From Perognathus longimembris pacificus (lineage: Eukaryota > Chordata > Mammalia > Rodentia > Heteromyidae), in NCBI RefSeq assembly GCF_023159225.1, contig NC_063171.1, positions 14,072,602 to 14,136,601 of the forward strand: a DNA stretch of 64,000 nucleotides, written 5' to 3'. The translations under genes and the position numbers were made by a program. Each line of letters opens with the position of its first letter. The first letter of the stretch is position 1. The notes beneath the pieces are model-generated. The model searched no databases and was not told where the DNA came from. It saw only the letters and a list, made by a program, of their open reading frames with translations. Positions 24,923 to 37,635 of the stretch are shown here, one piece after another.

Positions 24923-25126
24923 TATGGCTGTGGGTCTGGCTCTGGCTGTGGATATGGCTGTGGATTTGGCTCTGGCTGTGGATATGGCTATAAATATAGC
25001 CATAGCTTTGGCTGTGGCTGTGGCTCTGATTATAAGTGTGGGTCTCGCTGCAGATAGGGCTCTGGGTCCGGGTCTGACTGTGGATTCATCTCTGCTTATG
25101 GCTCTGGCTCTGGCTCTGATTCTGTA
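24923..25126. repeat. Degenerate hexanucleotide minisatellite (GGCTCT/GGCTGT)n
   Basis: About 200 bp of imperfect six-base units of the type ggctct, ggctgt, ggatat. The 6-bp period keeps a frame of about 70 codons open (alternating Ala, Val, Leu and Asp), but this is a by-product of the repeat and not evidence of a gene. Confidence 0.85.
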
Positions 25127-25695
25127 ACTACAAATGCTATTCCTCGTTCCTAATCTTTACAGTGCCTCCATTGTGCAAGAAATTGCCTCTTACTGATAAA
25201 ATCTAGTTGAAATGCACACTAATTATTGACTTTGAAACAAATTAAAAATCATTTAATGACAAAAAATACACCCTGTATCCAGTCAGTCCTAATAGTACCT
25301 CAATTTAAAGAACCATTAAACATCAGATCACACAAACTTATATATTTTCAGTCAAACCTTAGAAGGCATTTTAAGATGCAATATTTGACTATGTTTGAGA
25401 ATCAGAAAGAAGTATATGCTAGAGATAGAACTCTTAAACTCTAAATTAAAATTAATCTGAAAATAGGCAATGAACTTTAAGAGAAAAACAGTCAAGAGAG
25501 CAAAAATAATGTAAGCAGGCATGAAAATTGGGTGAATAAAAAACAGAAATAATAAAATTATATGAATGGAATGAATGTTTCGAAAGGATTGTCTGAAACC
25601 TCTATACAGCTGATGGGTAAATTGGTGGTGAACACTATTGTTCCTATCAACAAATCATCTTCCACACTAAAACACAAAGGAATGAAAATAGGATT
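25127..25695. other. Unassigned AT-rich spacer
   Basis: Nothing recognised. Confidence 0.5.
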
Positions 25696-25709
25696 AAGAA
25701 ATAAGGGTG

Positions 25710-25921
25710 GGGGTGAGAATATGGCCTAGTGGGGGGCTGGGAATATGGCCTACTGGCAAGAGTGCTTGCCTCCTATACATGAAGCCCTGGGTTTGATTCC
25801 ACAGTACCACATATATAGAAAAGACCAGATGTGGCTCTGTGGCTCAAGTAGAAGAGTGCTAGCCTTGAGAAAAAAAAAAAAAAAACAGAAGAAAAAAAGA
25901 AACAAAGAAAAGAAAAAGGAA
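25710..25921 (+). mobile_element. IDL-type SINE with duplicated head, 14-bp TSD
   Basis: A partial head at 25710-25732 (ending 'gaatatggcctagtgg') is followed directly by a second full head from 25733. The body ends after 'gctagccttgag' and runs into a long impure A tail (25868-25921), so the distal part is missing. The TSD aagaaataagggtg is at 25696-25709 and 25922-25935. Confidence 0.9.
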
Positions 25922-25935
25922 AAGAAATAAGGGTG

Positions 25936-26837
25936 AACCAAAGACCTAAAATGGTGGTCAATTTAAACGTTGTAAAAAATTAATTAGGATATTAGAAACA
26001 AAAAAAATAAAAACCATAATAACCAATATTTTGGTAAAATAAATACAAGACACTAAATACAAGAACACCATGGAAGAAAATTTTCCAAACCTGTACCTAA
26101 AACATATATTCAAAGAGTAATGTATTATGACCCTAAATGTGTAGATATCTAATATGGCCCAATATTTGAGGGGAAAGTTAAAAAAAAAAACTGATGGAAA
26201 TGAAAAGATAAACCAACAAATCTCAACATCATACTTTCAACAATGCTAAATTAGTTAGATAGAAAGTCATTAAAACAAATTGACCTAATGATCACTATCA
26301 ATTACTAGATCTAATTAATGTTCATGAGCATTCACTAGAATAAAGTCAGAATACACATGGTGTTGAAGAGTTCATGAAACATTCACCTTGTTAAATGATA
26401 TATTGGGTAGGAAGTACAAGTTAATACATTTTTGTAAAGGAAAAAGTATATAAAGTGTGTAAGCAGACCATAATGTTATTAAATAAGAAATCAAGAAATA
26501 AGAAAATAAATTAAGAAATAAGAGTGGCCCTGGTACCAGAAGAGAGACACAGAGAGAGACAGAGAAGGGGGGGGGGTGGAGCAAGGAAAGACTAAGAGAA
26601 ATCAATGCTATTGAGAACAAAGATTTGTTTTTGCTCACTACTCCTACCCAACATAACTGACATTAATCTAGAATCAGACTGTGAGAAAATGAAAATAATA
26701 CAGAGAATTCCATGAGACACGATTGCTTATTTAGAATACACCACCAAATCGATAAATTATGTAGAAAATCTGGTGTTAATCTGCCAAAATTGATAAATTA
26801 GTAAAGTGATCTCAAACTAAAATTTGTCTGCCTGGGC
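25936..26837. other. Unassigned AT-rich spacer
   Basis: Contains a GA/G-rich simple stretch at 26543-26582 and otherwise nothing recognisable. Confidence 0.5.
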
Positions 26838-28250
26838 TTCCAGAGTGATATATAGGGATCTAACTTCTACACGTGTTTAACCAGTTCTGCCGGAACCATT
26901 TGTTGTAGAGGCTGTCTTTCTTCCACCTGGTGCTTTAGGTTTGTTTATCAAAGATTAGGTGGACCATAGGTATGTGGGATTATTTCCAGATCTACAATTC
27001 TATTCCATTGATTCTCAAATCTGTTCATGTGCCAGTACCAAACTCTTTTTAAAACTCCAGTTTTATAATAGAGTCTGAAGTTTGTTAATGATATTCCACT
27101 AGCACTATTTTTCCTACTAAGGATTTTTTTTGCTGTTATTATTATCCCATATGAATTTTTGCGTTGCTTCTTCTATTTCATTAAATAATATTATTGGGAT
27201 ATTGAAGAGTACTACATTGAATTTTTAGATCACTTTTGACAATATTGCCATTTTCACGATGTGAATACTCCCAATCCAATATCCTGGAAGGTTTTCCCAG
27301 TTCCTTAACTCTGGTCTAATTTCCTTTTTCAGGTTTTTTTTAAAGTTTTCATTACAGAAGTCCTTTCCATTTGTGGTTAATTCATAGGCTTTTTTTTAAA
27401 TACTATTACAAAATGAGTTGTTTTCTTAATTTCAGCCTCGCTCTTTTCATTGTTAGCATACCAAAAATCAGCTGATTTTTGTGGGTTAATTTTATACCCT
27501 GCCACTTTGCCACAGTCTCAGATCAGCTCAAGTAACTTGGAAAAGGAGTCTACAGGGTTCTTTAAATACAGGACCATGTCATCGCAAAGGGGGAGTGTTT
27601 TACTTCTTTCCCTGTTTGGTTTCCCTTTATGTTTGTCTCTTACCTTATTAGGAATTACAATACAATACTGAAGAGGAGTGGAAAGAGCAAACATCCTTAT
27701 CTCATTCCTGATTTTTAGCAGCAATGGTTTTAATTTTTCACCATTAAGTAAAATGCTGGCAGTAGGCATGACATATACCACCTTTATTGTATTGAGGAAA
27801 GTTCCATGAATTCCTAGTTTCTCCAAAGCTTTCATCATAAGAAGGGTGTTGGATCTTATTAAATGTTCTGTATGCATCTAGGCAAATGATCATGTGGTTC
27901 TTTTCCTAGTTTCTATGTATTGAATTACATTAATTGGCTTACATATTTTGAACCAGCTTTGCATCCCTGAAGTGACTCCCATTTGTTCATCGTGTATGAT
28001 TTTTAAAATTTTTAATTTATTTTTATTATTAGTTATTGGAATCTTTTGGCCCGAAATTTATTGAGAAATTTTGCATAAATATTTGTTAAAGAAATTAGTC
28101 TATATTTCTCTTTAATAATTCCCTATCTTGTTTTGAGATGAGGGTTATTATGGCCTCATAGAACAAGGTGGGTAGTGATCTTTTGCTTTCAATTTCATTG
28201 ACAAGTTAGAGAAGAATTAGAATGAGCTCTCTTTTGAAGTAAGCCTTAGA
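26838..28250 (-). mobile_element. Old L1 ORF2 fragment (reverse transcriptase region)
   Basis: The minus strand carries L1 reverse-transcriptase coding sequence. Near 27518-27877 it encodes 'MMKALEKLGIHGTF' and 'ILLNGEKL', with a CDDM variant at the FADD catalytic site, and it ends downstream in the 'KDSLYNKW' region near 26900. It is more diverged than the other copies and has many stops. The plus-strand 3' UTR at 28560-29035 may be the other half of one inverted element. Confidence 0.8.
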
Positions 28251-28261
28251 AAAGTCTCTTG

Positions 28262-28445
28262 TCTCTGTTCCTACTCTGTTTCTCATCCACCATGCAGTAA
28301 TCTCCTCTGCTCAATCACTCCTTTTCATTTTGATGCTTTGCCCACATACATACGTGAAATACCTGAAACCATAAGCCAAAGTAAATCTATCTTCATCTGT
28401 GTTGCAGTTACTAATGAGTGTAACAGGTACTTCAAACAAAAGTAT
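28262..28445. other. LTR-like fragment, weak
   Basis: The 'gaaaccataagccaaagtaa' to 'ggtacttcaaacaaaag' stretch resembles the 3' part of mammalian MaLR-type LTRs (a conserved 'ataagccaa..' motif, then a terminal segment). Similarity is by eye only. Confidence 0.25.
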
Positions 28446-28496
28446 TTTTGCCAAATAATTTGGACCTAGAACTTGAGCTGAGGGCGTAGGTGCTGT

Positions 28497-28556
28497 CACT
28501 GAGCCTCTTTGTGCTCAAGGCTAGTGATCTACCACTGTAGGCACTGAGCCATTAAA
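28497..28556 (-). mobile_element. Composite SINE fragment, antisense
   Basis: 'tttgtgctcaaggctagtga' followed by 'ctaccactgtaggcactgag' is the antisense ID-like half. Confidence 0.5.
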
Positions 28557-28559
28557 TTA

Positions 28560-29035
28560 GTATATGTCTGGGAGAGTTGTATAAGAGGATCACAATAGCT
28601 CAATAGCTATGTACATAAGACCTCATAACGTGATGCTAATTCAAATGAACTACAAGATGTAGAATAAGATTTTTTTCTTAGTGCACTGCATGCAATTTTT
28701 TTTTTTTGTCCTTTGGTTTACCCACTACTGACAATAATTTTGAGTTCGGTAGACTTCGTATTGTATGTAAGTTTATGTAATTTGTAGATAGGAAGGGGAA
28801 TCACAGAAATGGTGAGACAAAGGACAAAGGACAAAGGGTGAAACAATGTAACAGTTATACTCACAAGACACTATGTTAGAAATGAATTTACAACTTGGAG
28901 CAGGGGAGGGAATCAGAGGGTAGGGAAAAGGGGAGGAATGAGAGGGCCTAACAATGTTAGAGAATAATGGTACTCATTTCCTTATTTATGTGACTGTAAC
29001 CTCTGTGTACAACACGTTTACAATTGAAAAATTGT
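28560..29035 (+). mobile_element. Old L1 3' UTR
   Basis: The order matches the L1-A 3' end: 'cacaatagctcaatagctat', 'ggtgagacaaagg', a G-rich purine tract (28905-28945), 'tgtgactgtaacctctgtg', and a 'tttacaattgaaaaattg' end. Confidence 0.75.
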
Positions 29036-30190
29036 TGTACGCACAGGAAAAAGGAATTTGGAATTAAATTAGGATGGAAGTAGGTAAATATTAGCCCAAT
29101 AAAATATTTTCAAGTTAACTGAACTACTGGTGTTTTTTTTTTAGCAGTTGATGTTTATGCACCTATTCACTCAGTTGAAATTTACCAAGGGTTCCTTATG
29201 AATTAAACCTCTGGGGACACAATGATAAGTAAATGATGGTTTTACAAATTCAAGGTCAAGTGACTTATAGACTACGGAGACAGATACATACTTAATGATC
29301 TAAGACAAGTAAGTGTGAGATTGTGAAATGGCACCTATTTAAACAGCATTGGTCTCTACTACAGCCAATAGTAATGTAGCATTTCTAATACAGAAATGTA
29401 ATGGGTTCTAACATAGGAAAATAAATTTTCCCTGAACTAATAACAAGTAAACTATGAACATATTAATATATAGTCATATGAATGATGACTAGATATTAAT
29501 TACATAAAGAAATTGAAACAAAAATTCTTATGACATAAATTGCCTTCATAAAGCTCTGGTAGTTTCAGTATGTTCGCATCCTTTAGTTAATAAATAATAT
29601 ATCATCATATGTAATTTCATTGTGAGTATTCAATGCAACATATGATTTTATGAAAACCAAAAAAAGCTCAGGGACAATATGCAGACAATGAATTCAAGAC
29701 CCAGGACTGACACCTTGCACAGACATACAAAATATATTTGAAAAGTCCATGTAAACAAACATGTTCACATTGATGTTATGAGTTTGTTATATTTAAGAAA
29801 CAACATATTACAAATCATTCTCTGGAAACAAATTAAACTCCCACGAGCCAATGGATATTTTTGTTTCAAAAATTTCAGTACAGAGAGCCCATTTTTTTAG
29901 AAAACCACCAGCATCACATATCAATAAGCAGTGTATATTTAAAAATTAGTAAAAAACAAAATAAGAGAGAGAATTTCACAATTAAACACATAGAATGTTA
30001 ATCACAGAATTTAAGCAAAATAATAATATTAGAATGTATGATTTGTCTCTGGATCAAGAGGATTCTACAGACAACAGGAAATTAAAATACATCACAAAGG
30101 GGTATGTTTTCCAAATATGTATGTTAATAAAGTATATACTGAATAGATAAAGAACAATTTATACATGGCACTCAGAATAAACTATGGATT
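29036..30190. other. AT-rich spacer with one SINE fragment
   Basis: 29650-29725 resembles the distal end of the composite SINE ('aagctcagggacaatatgc', 'caagacccaggactgacac'). The rest is unassigned. Confidence 0.45.
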
Positions 30191-30194
30191 ATTG

Positions 30195-30297
30195 CTCTGA
30201 CCTTTTCTGTTTATGTGGCTCTAAGAATTCAAACCCAGGGCTTCATGCATGCTAGGCAAGCACTCTAATGCTAAGCCACATTCCCAACCCACTTATT
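30195..30297 (-). mobile_element. ID-like SINE, antisense
   Basis: 'attcaaacccagggcttcat', 'gcatgctaggcaagcactct' and 'taagccacattcccaaccc' are the antisense of an ID/tRNA-Ala-type element. Confidence 0.75.
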
Positions 30298-31117
30298 GAG
30301 TTTTATAAGCACAGTGTTAGTAAATTACTATGGTTTGTTTAAAGTGCCATTTTATGTTTAACGAGTTTTATAGAATATAGAAATCCTAATAGGCAAACTA
30401 GATGAATTAACTAAGAATTCTACATTATATAATCTAAATTTTAGAGTATTTATAACAAGTATATGTATTATATTTTTATTTGTATATACACTTCTATAGA
30501 TGTTTTGAAAGAAAAATGTGTTAGTATTATTCAGTGAATATTTTTAAACATTCAATATGCTCATCAAATGTGAGGGGATATAGTTGAAATGAAAAACAAT
30601 TTTTTTTTGTTCATAGTCTTCAAATATTTTGCAACAATCCCCAGCTGTCTGCTAAAGCAGTTCTGAACAGAAAAAGTATATGAGTAGATAAATTTCTTGA
30701 AATAGCAACTGTCAGGTAATGTCAATAAACTGTCAGGGTCCTCTGATTTCACTACAAAAGAAAGAAATAATACACTTAGATCAATTTTACATAAAAACAA
30801 TCCATGGAGATTCCAACTTTAAAAAGTACATAAGAAGCCTTGTCTTCTGATGCAGTCCTTGGGATACTACTTAGAAAAACCAAGCCAATACGTGTCTTGT
30901 ATTCAACACATTCATTTCTACTGTGCAATTCTAATGAAGAAAATATCATATTACAAGATTATCTAGTTCTTTATCACCCGGTCCACAAAGCCTGTACACG
31001 AGGGAATCAGTCATCATTTTTTCCCATAATAATACTTTTATAATCGTATCTTGATAAAACACACATAATGAATTTAAATTTTTGAAAGAAATTTCATTAT
31101 TTAACAGTTAATATGAG
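30298..31117. other. Unassigned AT-rich spacer
   Basis: Nothing recognised. Confidence 0.5.
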
Positions 31118-31345
31118 TTGGATGCTGGTGCCTCACACCTGTAATTCTAGGTACTCAAGATGCTGAAATCTAAGGATTTCAGTTCCAAGCCAGCGTAGGC
31201 AGGAAAAATCTGGTGAGATTCTCACCTCCAATTAAGCACACACAAAAAATCTGGAATTGGATCTGTGCTTGAAGTGTTATAGGGCGAGCCCTGAGCAAAA
31301 GTGCTCATGGACTTCAGGCCCTGGTTTCAAGCTAGAGGATTAGCA
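31118..31345 (+). mobile_element. Composite (B1+ID) SINE
   Basis: The B1-like half (31125-31235) is followed by the ID-like half and the distal 'ggccctggtttcaagctaga' motif. Confidence 0.75.
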
Positions 31346-33590
31346 CTTAGTCAAAATATAGAAAGTTAATATGAAATAATGGCAGTTCTCTCAAGCTATG
31401 TAATTGTGTTTACACTAAGCAGAGATCTTATGTGAAGAAAATTGGATGAAGTTGACTTAGTAAGAAAGAAATTTGGTAAACAATATACATAGATCCAAGA
31501 CACAGAGAGCTCTAAAGTCTGTTCTGCAGTAGTTTCCCCTGACTTGCTGTTTTGCTTTCCTAAATCCAATAATCCACAGTCAACAGCAACTGAAAATAGT
31601 AAATAAAAATATAAAATTAAGCAATTCATGAGTTTTAAATCGGTGCTCTTCTGAGTAATATGATAATCTTGTGCTTTCAAACCAGGGATGAGAATTTTCA
31701 TTATGTACAGTGTTTCTACTCTGTATATACTACCCATTCACAGGTCTTTTAGTCACAGTTTTGGTTATCAGATTGACTATGACAGGAAGGCAGAATCACA
31801 GTGTGTGTTTGTAAGTATTAGGTCATTAGTAGCATTCCAGCTTCCTACAATACCTACATCGTTCATCTCACTTTCTCTCATACAGGCTGCATCATCTCAT
31901 GTCACTGAATGCACAGTGAATTCAATACAGCTTGAGAAATTAGAATCTTATTCAACAACCCTTAAGGTAGTACACTATTATTCTGTTTCACTCATAGTTA
32001 TTGTTAATTTATTAAGTACCCAAGTCACATATTAAATGATACCATAGGAAAACACAGTGTTTGCATAGGTTTCAGTGATATCTACCTTTTTAGTCATCCA
32101 TGGTTAGCATTGAGCATATTACCCAATGCTAAGGGATAGTAAATGCATGTTCAAGTGCTCATCTAACCACCATTGAGAACCATGCAGAAGAGTAGCCTGT
32201 CCCAGTGCAAAACAGAAATCACATCAGAAAGCTTGCTAAATCATGTCACGATACCAGGTACCACTATTATCTGTCTTGTAGAATATTGAAATATATTATA
32301 AAGAAAATAATATATTTTACCAGATGTAAATTATACATAAGTTTTACTTACATTATTTACAGTAAGAGACATTGGAATAATGTTTCCTGTCTAAATATAC
32401 TACATGCCTGTTTCCAGTACTTCATTTTACTGCTACTGCTATTGATGAGTATCATATAAAGGATCTTTATGTGAATATGGTCCACAAAGGTGTAAAAAGG
32501 ATTATTTAAGTGTCTGTAAATATTCCCCAAAGTAAAGAAAATTAAACTTTCTAAAATAGAAAGTTAAAAAGTTAACATACTTCAACTGAACTTTATTTTA
32601 TCCAATTTTAATTTATATACAAATTAGGCATGATAAAATGTAATTTTATTTCTCAAAATATAAACTCTCAATGATCAATATATTTGAAAATAATACATAA
32701 CAATTCCAACATCTGAATGTTATAGGGTAATAATGCCTATATTTAAGACATTTTAATAGACATTTCTGCTAAGCCTTAGTGTAGAATTCTGAGAAAAGTT
32801 TGCTATAACCCAAACTATTAAATATGAATATTCTAAAGTTTATGTAATGTTGATAAATATTCCTTCAGTTGTCCATATGATATGAAAACCTCAGTTTTGT
32901 AACTATTGGAAATTTGTGCAAAAAGGGTGTAGAATCCTTCCTTTTCTTCTAGAAATATTTTATATTTTGAATAGTGAGAAGTCAAAATGCAGTCTACTAC
33001 TCAAGGGAATTGCTACCTTCCGTAGAACTTGCCATTACCTTTGTAGGAACCAAGAAACCATATTTCTGAGGCAGTACCTAGGTTAGAATAGTATTTCCTT
33101 TCAAAGAAACTCTCAGACAGCGAAAGAAGAAACCCACTTCTTCTCATTAGTGAGATCAACCTGTGTCTAAGATTTTTTTCCTGTCTATCTTACAATGTTG
33201 CTGGATGTAGAAGTATAGTTGTAGGGGCATAAATTTAAATTTTCTTCATTGTGGGTATGAAAAAGCTCTTTCCTCTGACCAATGTTCACAGGTCTGACAT
33301 GTACTCTCAAGTACTATGCAACAGGGGTAAAAAGCTAAGTCTTTTAACAATTTCTGGCTTATATATTGAAATATTTTTTTCAATATTTATTTAAATGAAG
33401 TTGTTATGTTTACATAAATAAAATTGCTACAAATATTTCTTCTTTGCAGACTTTCCATTGGATGTCCTTAAATGTCACTTTTCCAAATTAAAATTTCCAA
33501 ATTTAGCTTAAAGCAATTGTATGATATGTGAAGGTCTCAAAAATAAGTCTCAAAAATTGATATATTGGTTTTTAAAAAATAATAGCATTA
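31346..33590. other. Unassigned AT-rich spacer
   Basis: Overlapping frames of about 113-115 codons occur on opposite strands near 31396-32035. Neither shows a domain, signal or codon bias that would support a gene. Confidence 0.45.
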
Positions 33591-33607
33591 AAAATATCAT
33601 ACTGTGA

Positions 33608-33820
33608 GGGGCTGGGGATATAGCCTAGTGGCAAGAGTGCCTGCCTCGGATACACGAGGCCCTAGGTTCGATTCCCCAGCACCACATATACAGAAAACGG
33701 CCAGAAGCGGCGCTGTGGCTCAAGTGGTGGAGTGCTAGCCTTGAGCGGGAAGAAGCCAGGGACAGTGCTCAGGCCCTGAGTCCAAGGCCCAGGACTGGCC
33801 AAAAAAAAAAAAAAAAAAAA
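33608..33820 (+). mobile_element. Full-length IDL-type SINE with 17-bp TSD
   Basis: This is the cleanest plus-strand copy. The ID-like head starts at 33608 (ggggctgggg), the B-box-like 'ggttcgattcc' is near 33665, the second half has 'gtggctcaagtggtggagtg', and there is a poly(A) tail at 33801-33821. The TSD is aaaatatcatactgtga (33591-33607) and aaaataccatactgtga (33818-33834), with one mismatch. Confidence 0.95.
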
Positions 33821-33834
33821 ATACCATACTGTGA

Positions 33835-35339
33835 AGGCTAAAGTTATATTTACAAGTTGCAGTCTAGAGACTCTGTATCATAGTCATTACGTATTTTTGT
33901 TACTAATGGGAAGCATATTGATTCAGTAATGTTATTCTTTGAGTTTTCAAATGTCCCAGTGTCCTTTGATAGACGATTCACCACCCAAAGCATCAGTAAT
34001 TCACCTTTTCAAGTAGATCAGGATAAGGAGTTTGTCTAGAGTGGAGAAGAAGTGTGTTTTTTTTTTTTAATTAGAAATATTAAAATAAAATATTGTTTTG
34101 AAAATAGTTGTTTTCATGCAGTAAATCAATTCCTCTGTGATAGAAAAAGAATGTGGAATGTGTTCATACTGCTGTGTTAATGAATTAAAATTGTGGATAA
34201 TTCTGAATTTTTAAAAGCCTGAATGTTGATCGGATCATATTAATGGAGACTTCTAAAAATTCATAGTTTAGCATTATAAATATCATTCAACACATTAAGT
34301 GTGCTTAGATGAACTAAAATTAAATTTCTATTTTTATTTACATTTTGAACTTCATTTTTAGGTTGTACATTTCATATTCTGCAGTTCTAAGATAAATGTA
34401 AATCATAATCACATCTTAAAGGAATCAATGACCCAGACAATATTATGAGGTTACTCTATAAATTTAGATATAATATATCAACTTGCATATTTAATTAAAC
34501 ACTCAATAAATTGTGGATCTTGTAATTCTTTTAAGTACATTTCTATGTTTTTATGAACATGAAATTTAATTCTAAAGTTAAGAAACTACATTGAATGCAT
34601 TTCAAGCCAGCTTTACAAAATCATCTTTGAGGCCTAAAAATCTTATGGCTGAAATGAAAGATACATTAGCAAAGAACAGTTAATAACATAACACTTTTAT
34701 TTATTTATAGCATTGATGAACTGCTCCTGCAATAATAATATCAAAAATTCAATCATTAGTTTAGAGTCTACTAGATTATAGTTGATAAGTTATATTTCTC
34801 AACTTGTAATGTGTGGACATTGTGTGTACACTTTGTGGAAGTTTTCCTGCCAAATTATTGTGAAATTAATTATTAAGTGATTTCAAATTCTTATAAAGGT
34901 TTGTACATACTCTGCCTCCGTTTTCTTACCGCAATAAAATCTTCCATCTTCTCCAAAGATATTTTTCTTCTCATTTCTCTGACATTTTTGTCATTGAGCT
35001 TCCATATGTAAGTAGATATTAGAGACATGACTGATTAACTGATCTCATCATTCTTAAAGCACACTCTGGCACTAGTGTCTCTTAATTACTCTGTTTACAA
35101 TGACATGTTCCTAAGAAAGACTGTCTTCATGTCTTTCATCCTTCTATTCCAATTTCTAAGGGTGAGATTGACCTAAACTTCTTTCATTAGTCTGCTTTTC
35201 ATAATCTATACAGATTTAAAATTGGTAGCGTAAACACTCATCTATATACCTATGAACCTTAAATTTTTTATCTCCAATTACAACCTCATCTGAATTCTAA
35301 GTCTGAATATAGTGAATGTAACATTCCCCCAAAATCTTA
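33835..35339. other. Unassigned AT-rich spacer
   Basis: Nothing recognised. Confidence 0.5.
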
Positions 35340-35622
35340 TGTTGAAAGCAAATTTAAATGTGCCAGTATTAAGTGAAGCACAGGAATGGTGGGACAAATA
35401 GATGGTGGGTATTTTCATTCAGCAGTGAGACTCACTAGCTACTGTATTGGAAATGAACTATTCAACATATAGGAGGAAGAGAGTTGGGAGGGGAAAACCT
35501 GAGAGAAAATGAGGGAGAAGAGACAGAATTAAAAAAAAAAAAAAACTATACTCAAAACCTGGCTTATGTAACTGTAACCCCTCTGTACATTATCTTTACA
35601 ATAAAAATAGAGAGAGAGAGAG
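35340..35622 (+). mobile_element. Old L1 3' UTR with (AG)n tail
   Basis: A diverged 3' UTR has a 'gaatggtgggacaaatag' segment, a purine-rich tract and 'gtaactgtaacccctctg', ends in 'acaataaaaatag', and then runs into (GA)n. Confidence 0.65.
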
Positions 35623-37429
35623 AGCCTTTTTGAAATCATTAGTTTGTCAGTGCTGCCACTGGAAATAGAACTGTGCTTCTATAACTATTGAAATAATCTC
35701 CTAACATCGTACACTGAACTTGTCAGGTCTGTCCTTGGAATGTTCTAATAGCTTATTATGATATTTTAAAATAAAAATCAACTTGCTTGCCATAAATAAA
35801 AATTGTTGACATAATCAATTTCTGAACATCATCTCTCAAAATATATAGTGTCACCTTTGCTTATACAACTTATTATCCCACTGCTCTTTTGAAGTTTTTG
35901 CTTTATATTTTCTTTTTTGCATTAAAAATTGTGAAAATTGCCAAACTGAATACTACCTTAGTATGCGTGTACTGTTTCTTTGTCTGAGTTTCCTCTTTTC
36001 CAGAGAGATGCTTATAATTAAAATCCTAGTCCTGGAACATCTAGTACATGAAATAATGATGTTTACTCCTTCTTAGTTGTAATAAATGCAATTCCTTTAT
36101 TTAGATTATCTGCAAAAATTATCTATCTCTTTCATTCTGATGTTTGCTTCAGGAGTGTGAAGTCTAAGTATTCTACCCAGAACTTTACCGTCTATTAGTT
36201 AAGTACATCTATCCAGGACTTTACCGTCTATATGTTAAAATGGTGGAAGACCACCAACATATTTGTTAACATAGTGTGCACAGTGTTTAAATTTGCAAAC
36301 AGTATGAAAATATCTAATATAAAATGACCAACATAGTTTGTTTTAAAGGAAGTTTTTATTATATAGTACGCTACATAACAACTCAGTAAAAGATGAATGA
36401 ATTCAAAATGTAATTCAGAGAATACTTGGACTGGTTTTCATAAGAAAAAGGAGTGTATGATTCTGTGAAAATATTTGTAATTATTGTGCAACTATATCAT
36501 TGCACATTAAAATTCATGAAGCATGACTCAAAATAATTTGAATATATTTATGTCTATTGCCAGTATGTCCTTTAGTTGATTCTTTCCCAGTGTATTTTCA
36601 GCTATATTCTCTCTCATTACACCTCACTCTATTTTTGTTTATTGACTAATTCCTCCATTTGACATTATACTCTATTAAGGGTATTAGTATATACCATTGT
36701 TGTTACCCAGTGAAGCACAGACTCACTATAAAAATTACTCAATAAAATGATTGCTGGATAATTGAACATATGAAAAGAAAGCGGTCATATGGCTAAACTA
36801 TCTAGTGTTCCATCATTAATTATAATTTACACATTAATTATGTAAACCTAGCATTAATTTCAAGAACATTTTACTTGGAAGTTTTTTTTTTCTTTTTACT
36901 GAACATTTATGGCTTTTGCATGCGTCTTTTTGGAAGCATCAATTATTCATATGCTGTAGATTCTGGTATTTTAGTGACCAACAGAGTTCATATATATAGG
37001 GTTGTTAGTCCCTGCAATACTGTAGTGTAACCCATTATTTTTGCTTTTGTGGTGGTGAAGACAAAAAACTCACTGCACTCCCTAACATGTAGATGTGTAA
37101 TGTACACAAACATGCCCACATGTACATGCATATTGTATGTGCATAAAATATGTAGAGTAATACTATTTGATAGTGGAAACAATAATTGTTACTGATTTAT
37201 GAATTCACTATAATAAACATGTTGTGATTCTGTTAAGTATACTTTTATTTATAAGACAATAAGATATTTATAGAACATTAGACCAAGTAATATTAACAGA
37301 AGCCTCAGAGATCTAATGTTTATTGCAGCTTTTCATTGCCTTATTTTCTGTCATGTTTGTTTTACTCTCTTAATGTCTGTCATAGCCCCTAAAGCCTACA
37401 GGATATCCATTTCTATTTGGGGATAGGCA
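35623..37429. other. Unassigned AT-rich spacer
   Basis: Contains a two-copy tandem repeat of about 35 bp at 36173-36241 ('actttaccgtctat' occurs twice). No gene recognised. Confidence 0.5.
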
Positions 37430-37600
37430 CCAGTGCTGAGGTTTATCACAACTTTGCACGTTTGGGGTTGTTACTATGTTTGGTGCTATATACCTTGAAC
37501 CACTCCTCCAAGTCTGTATTGTGTTGATTACTTGAAGTTAAAATTTGTCGGCCTGGGTTGGCTTCTAACTGTAATCCTCATACCTTAGGCCATACCTGGT
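37430..37600 (-). mobile_element. Old composite SINE, antisense
   Basis: 'gaaccactcctccaagtctg' then 'cggcctgggttggcttctaa' and 'taatcctcatacctt' match the antisense of an older ID_B1-type element. Confidence 0.5.
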
Positions 37601-37635
37601 TTCCACTTCTAATATTTCCAGTAAGAGATCAATCT

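Noticed and set aside
24918..25127. Ala/Val/Leu-repeat frame that could suggest a membrane peptide
   Set aside because: A by-product of the 6-bp repeat, with no supporting start context, signal or neighbouring exon.
31396..32035. Overlapping 113- and 115-codon frames
   Set aside because: On opposite strands with no recognisable domain, in an AT-rich spacer. Best treated as chance.
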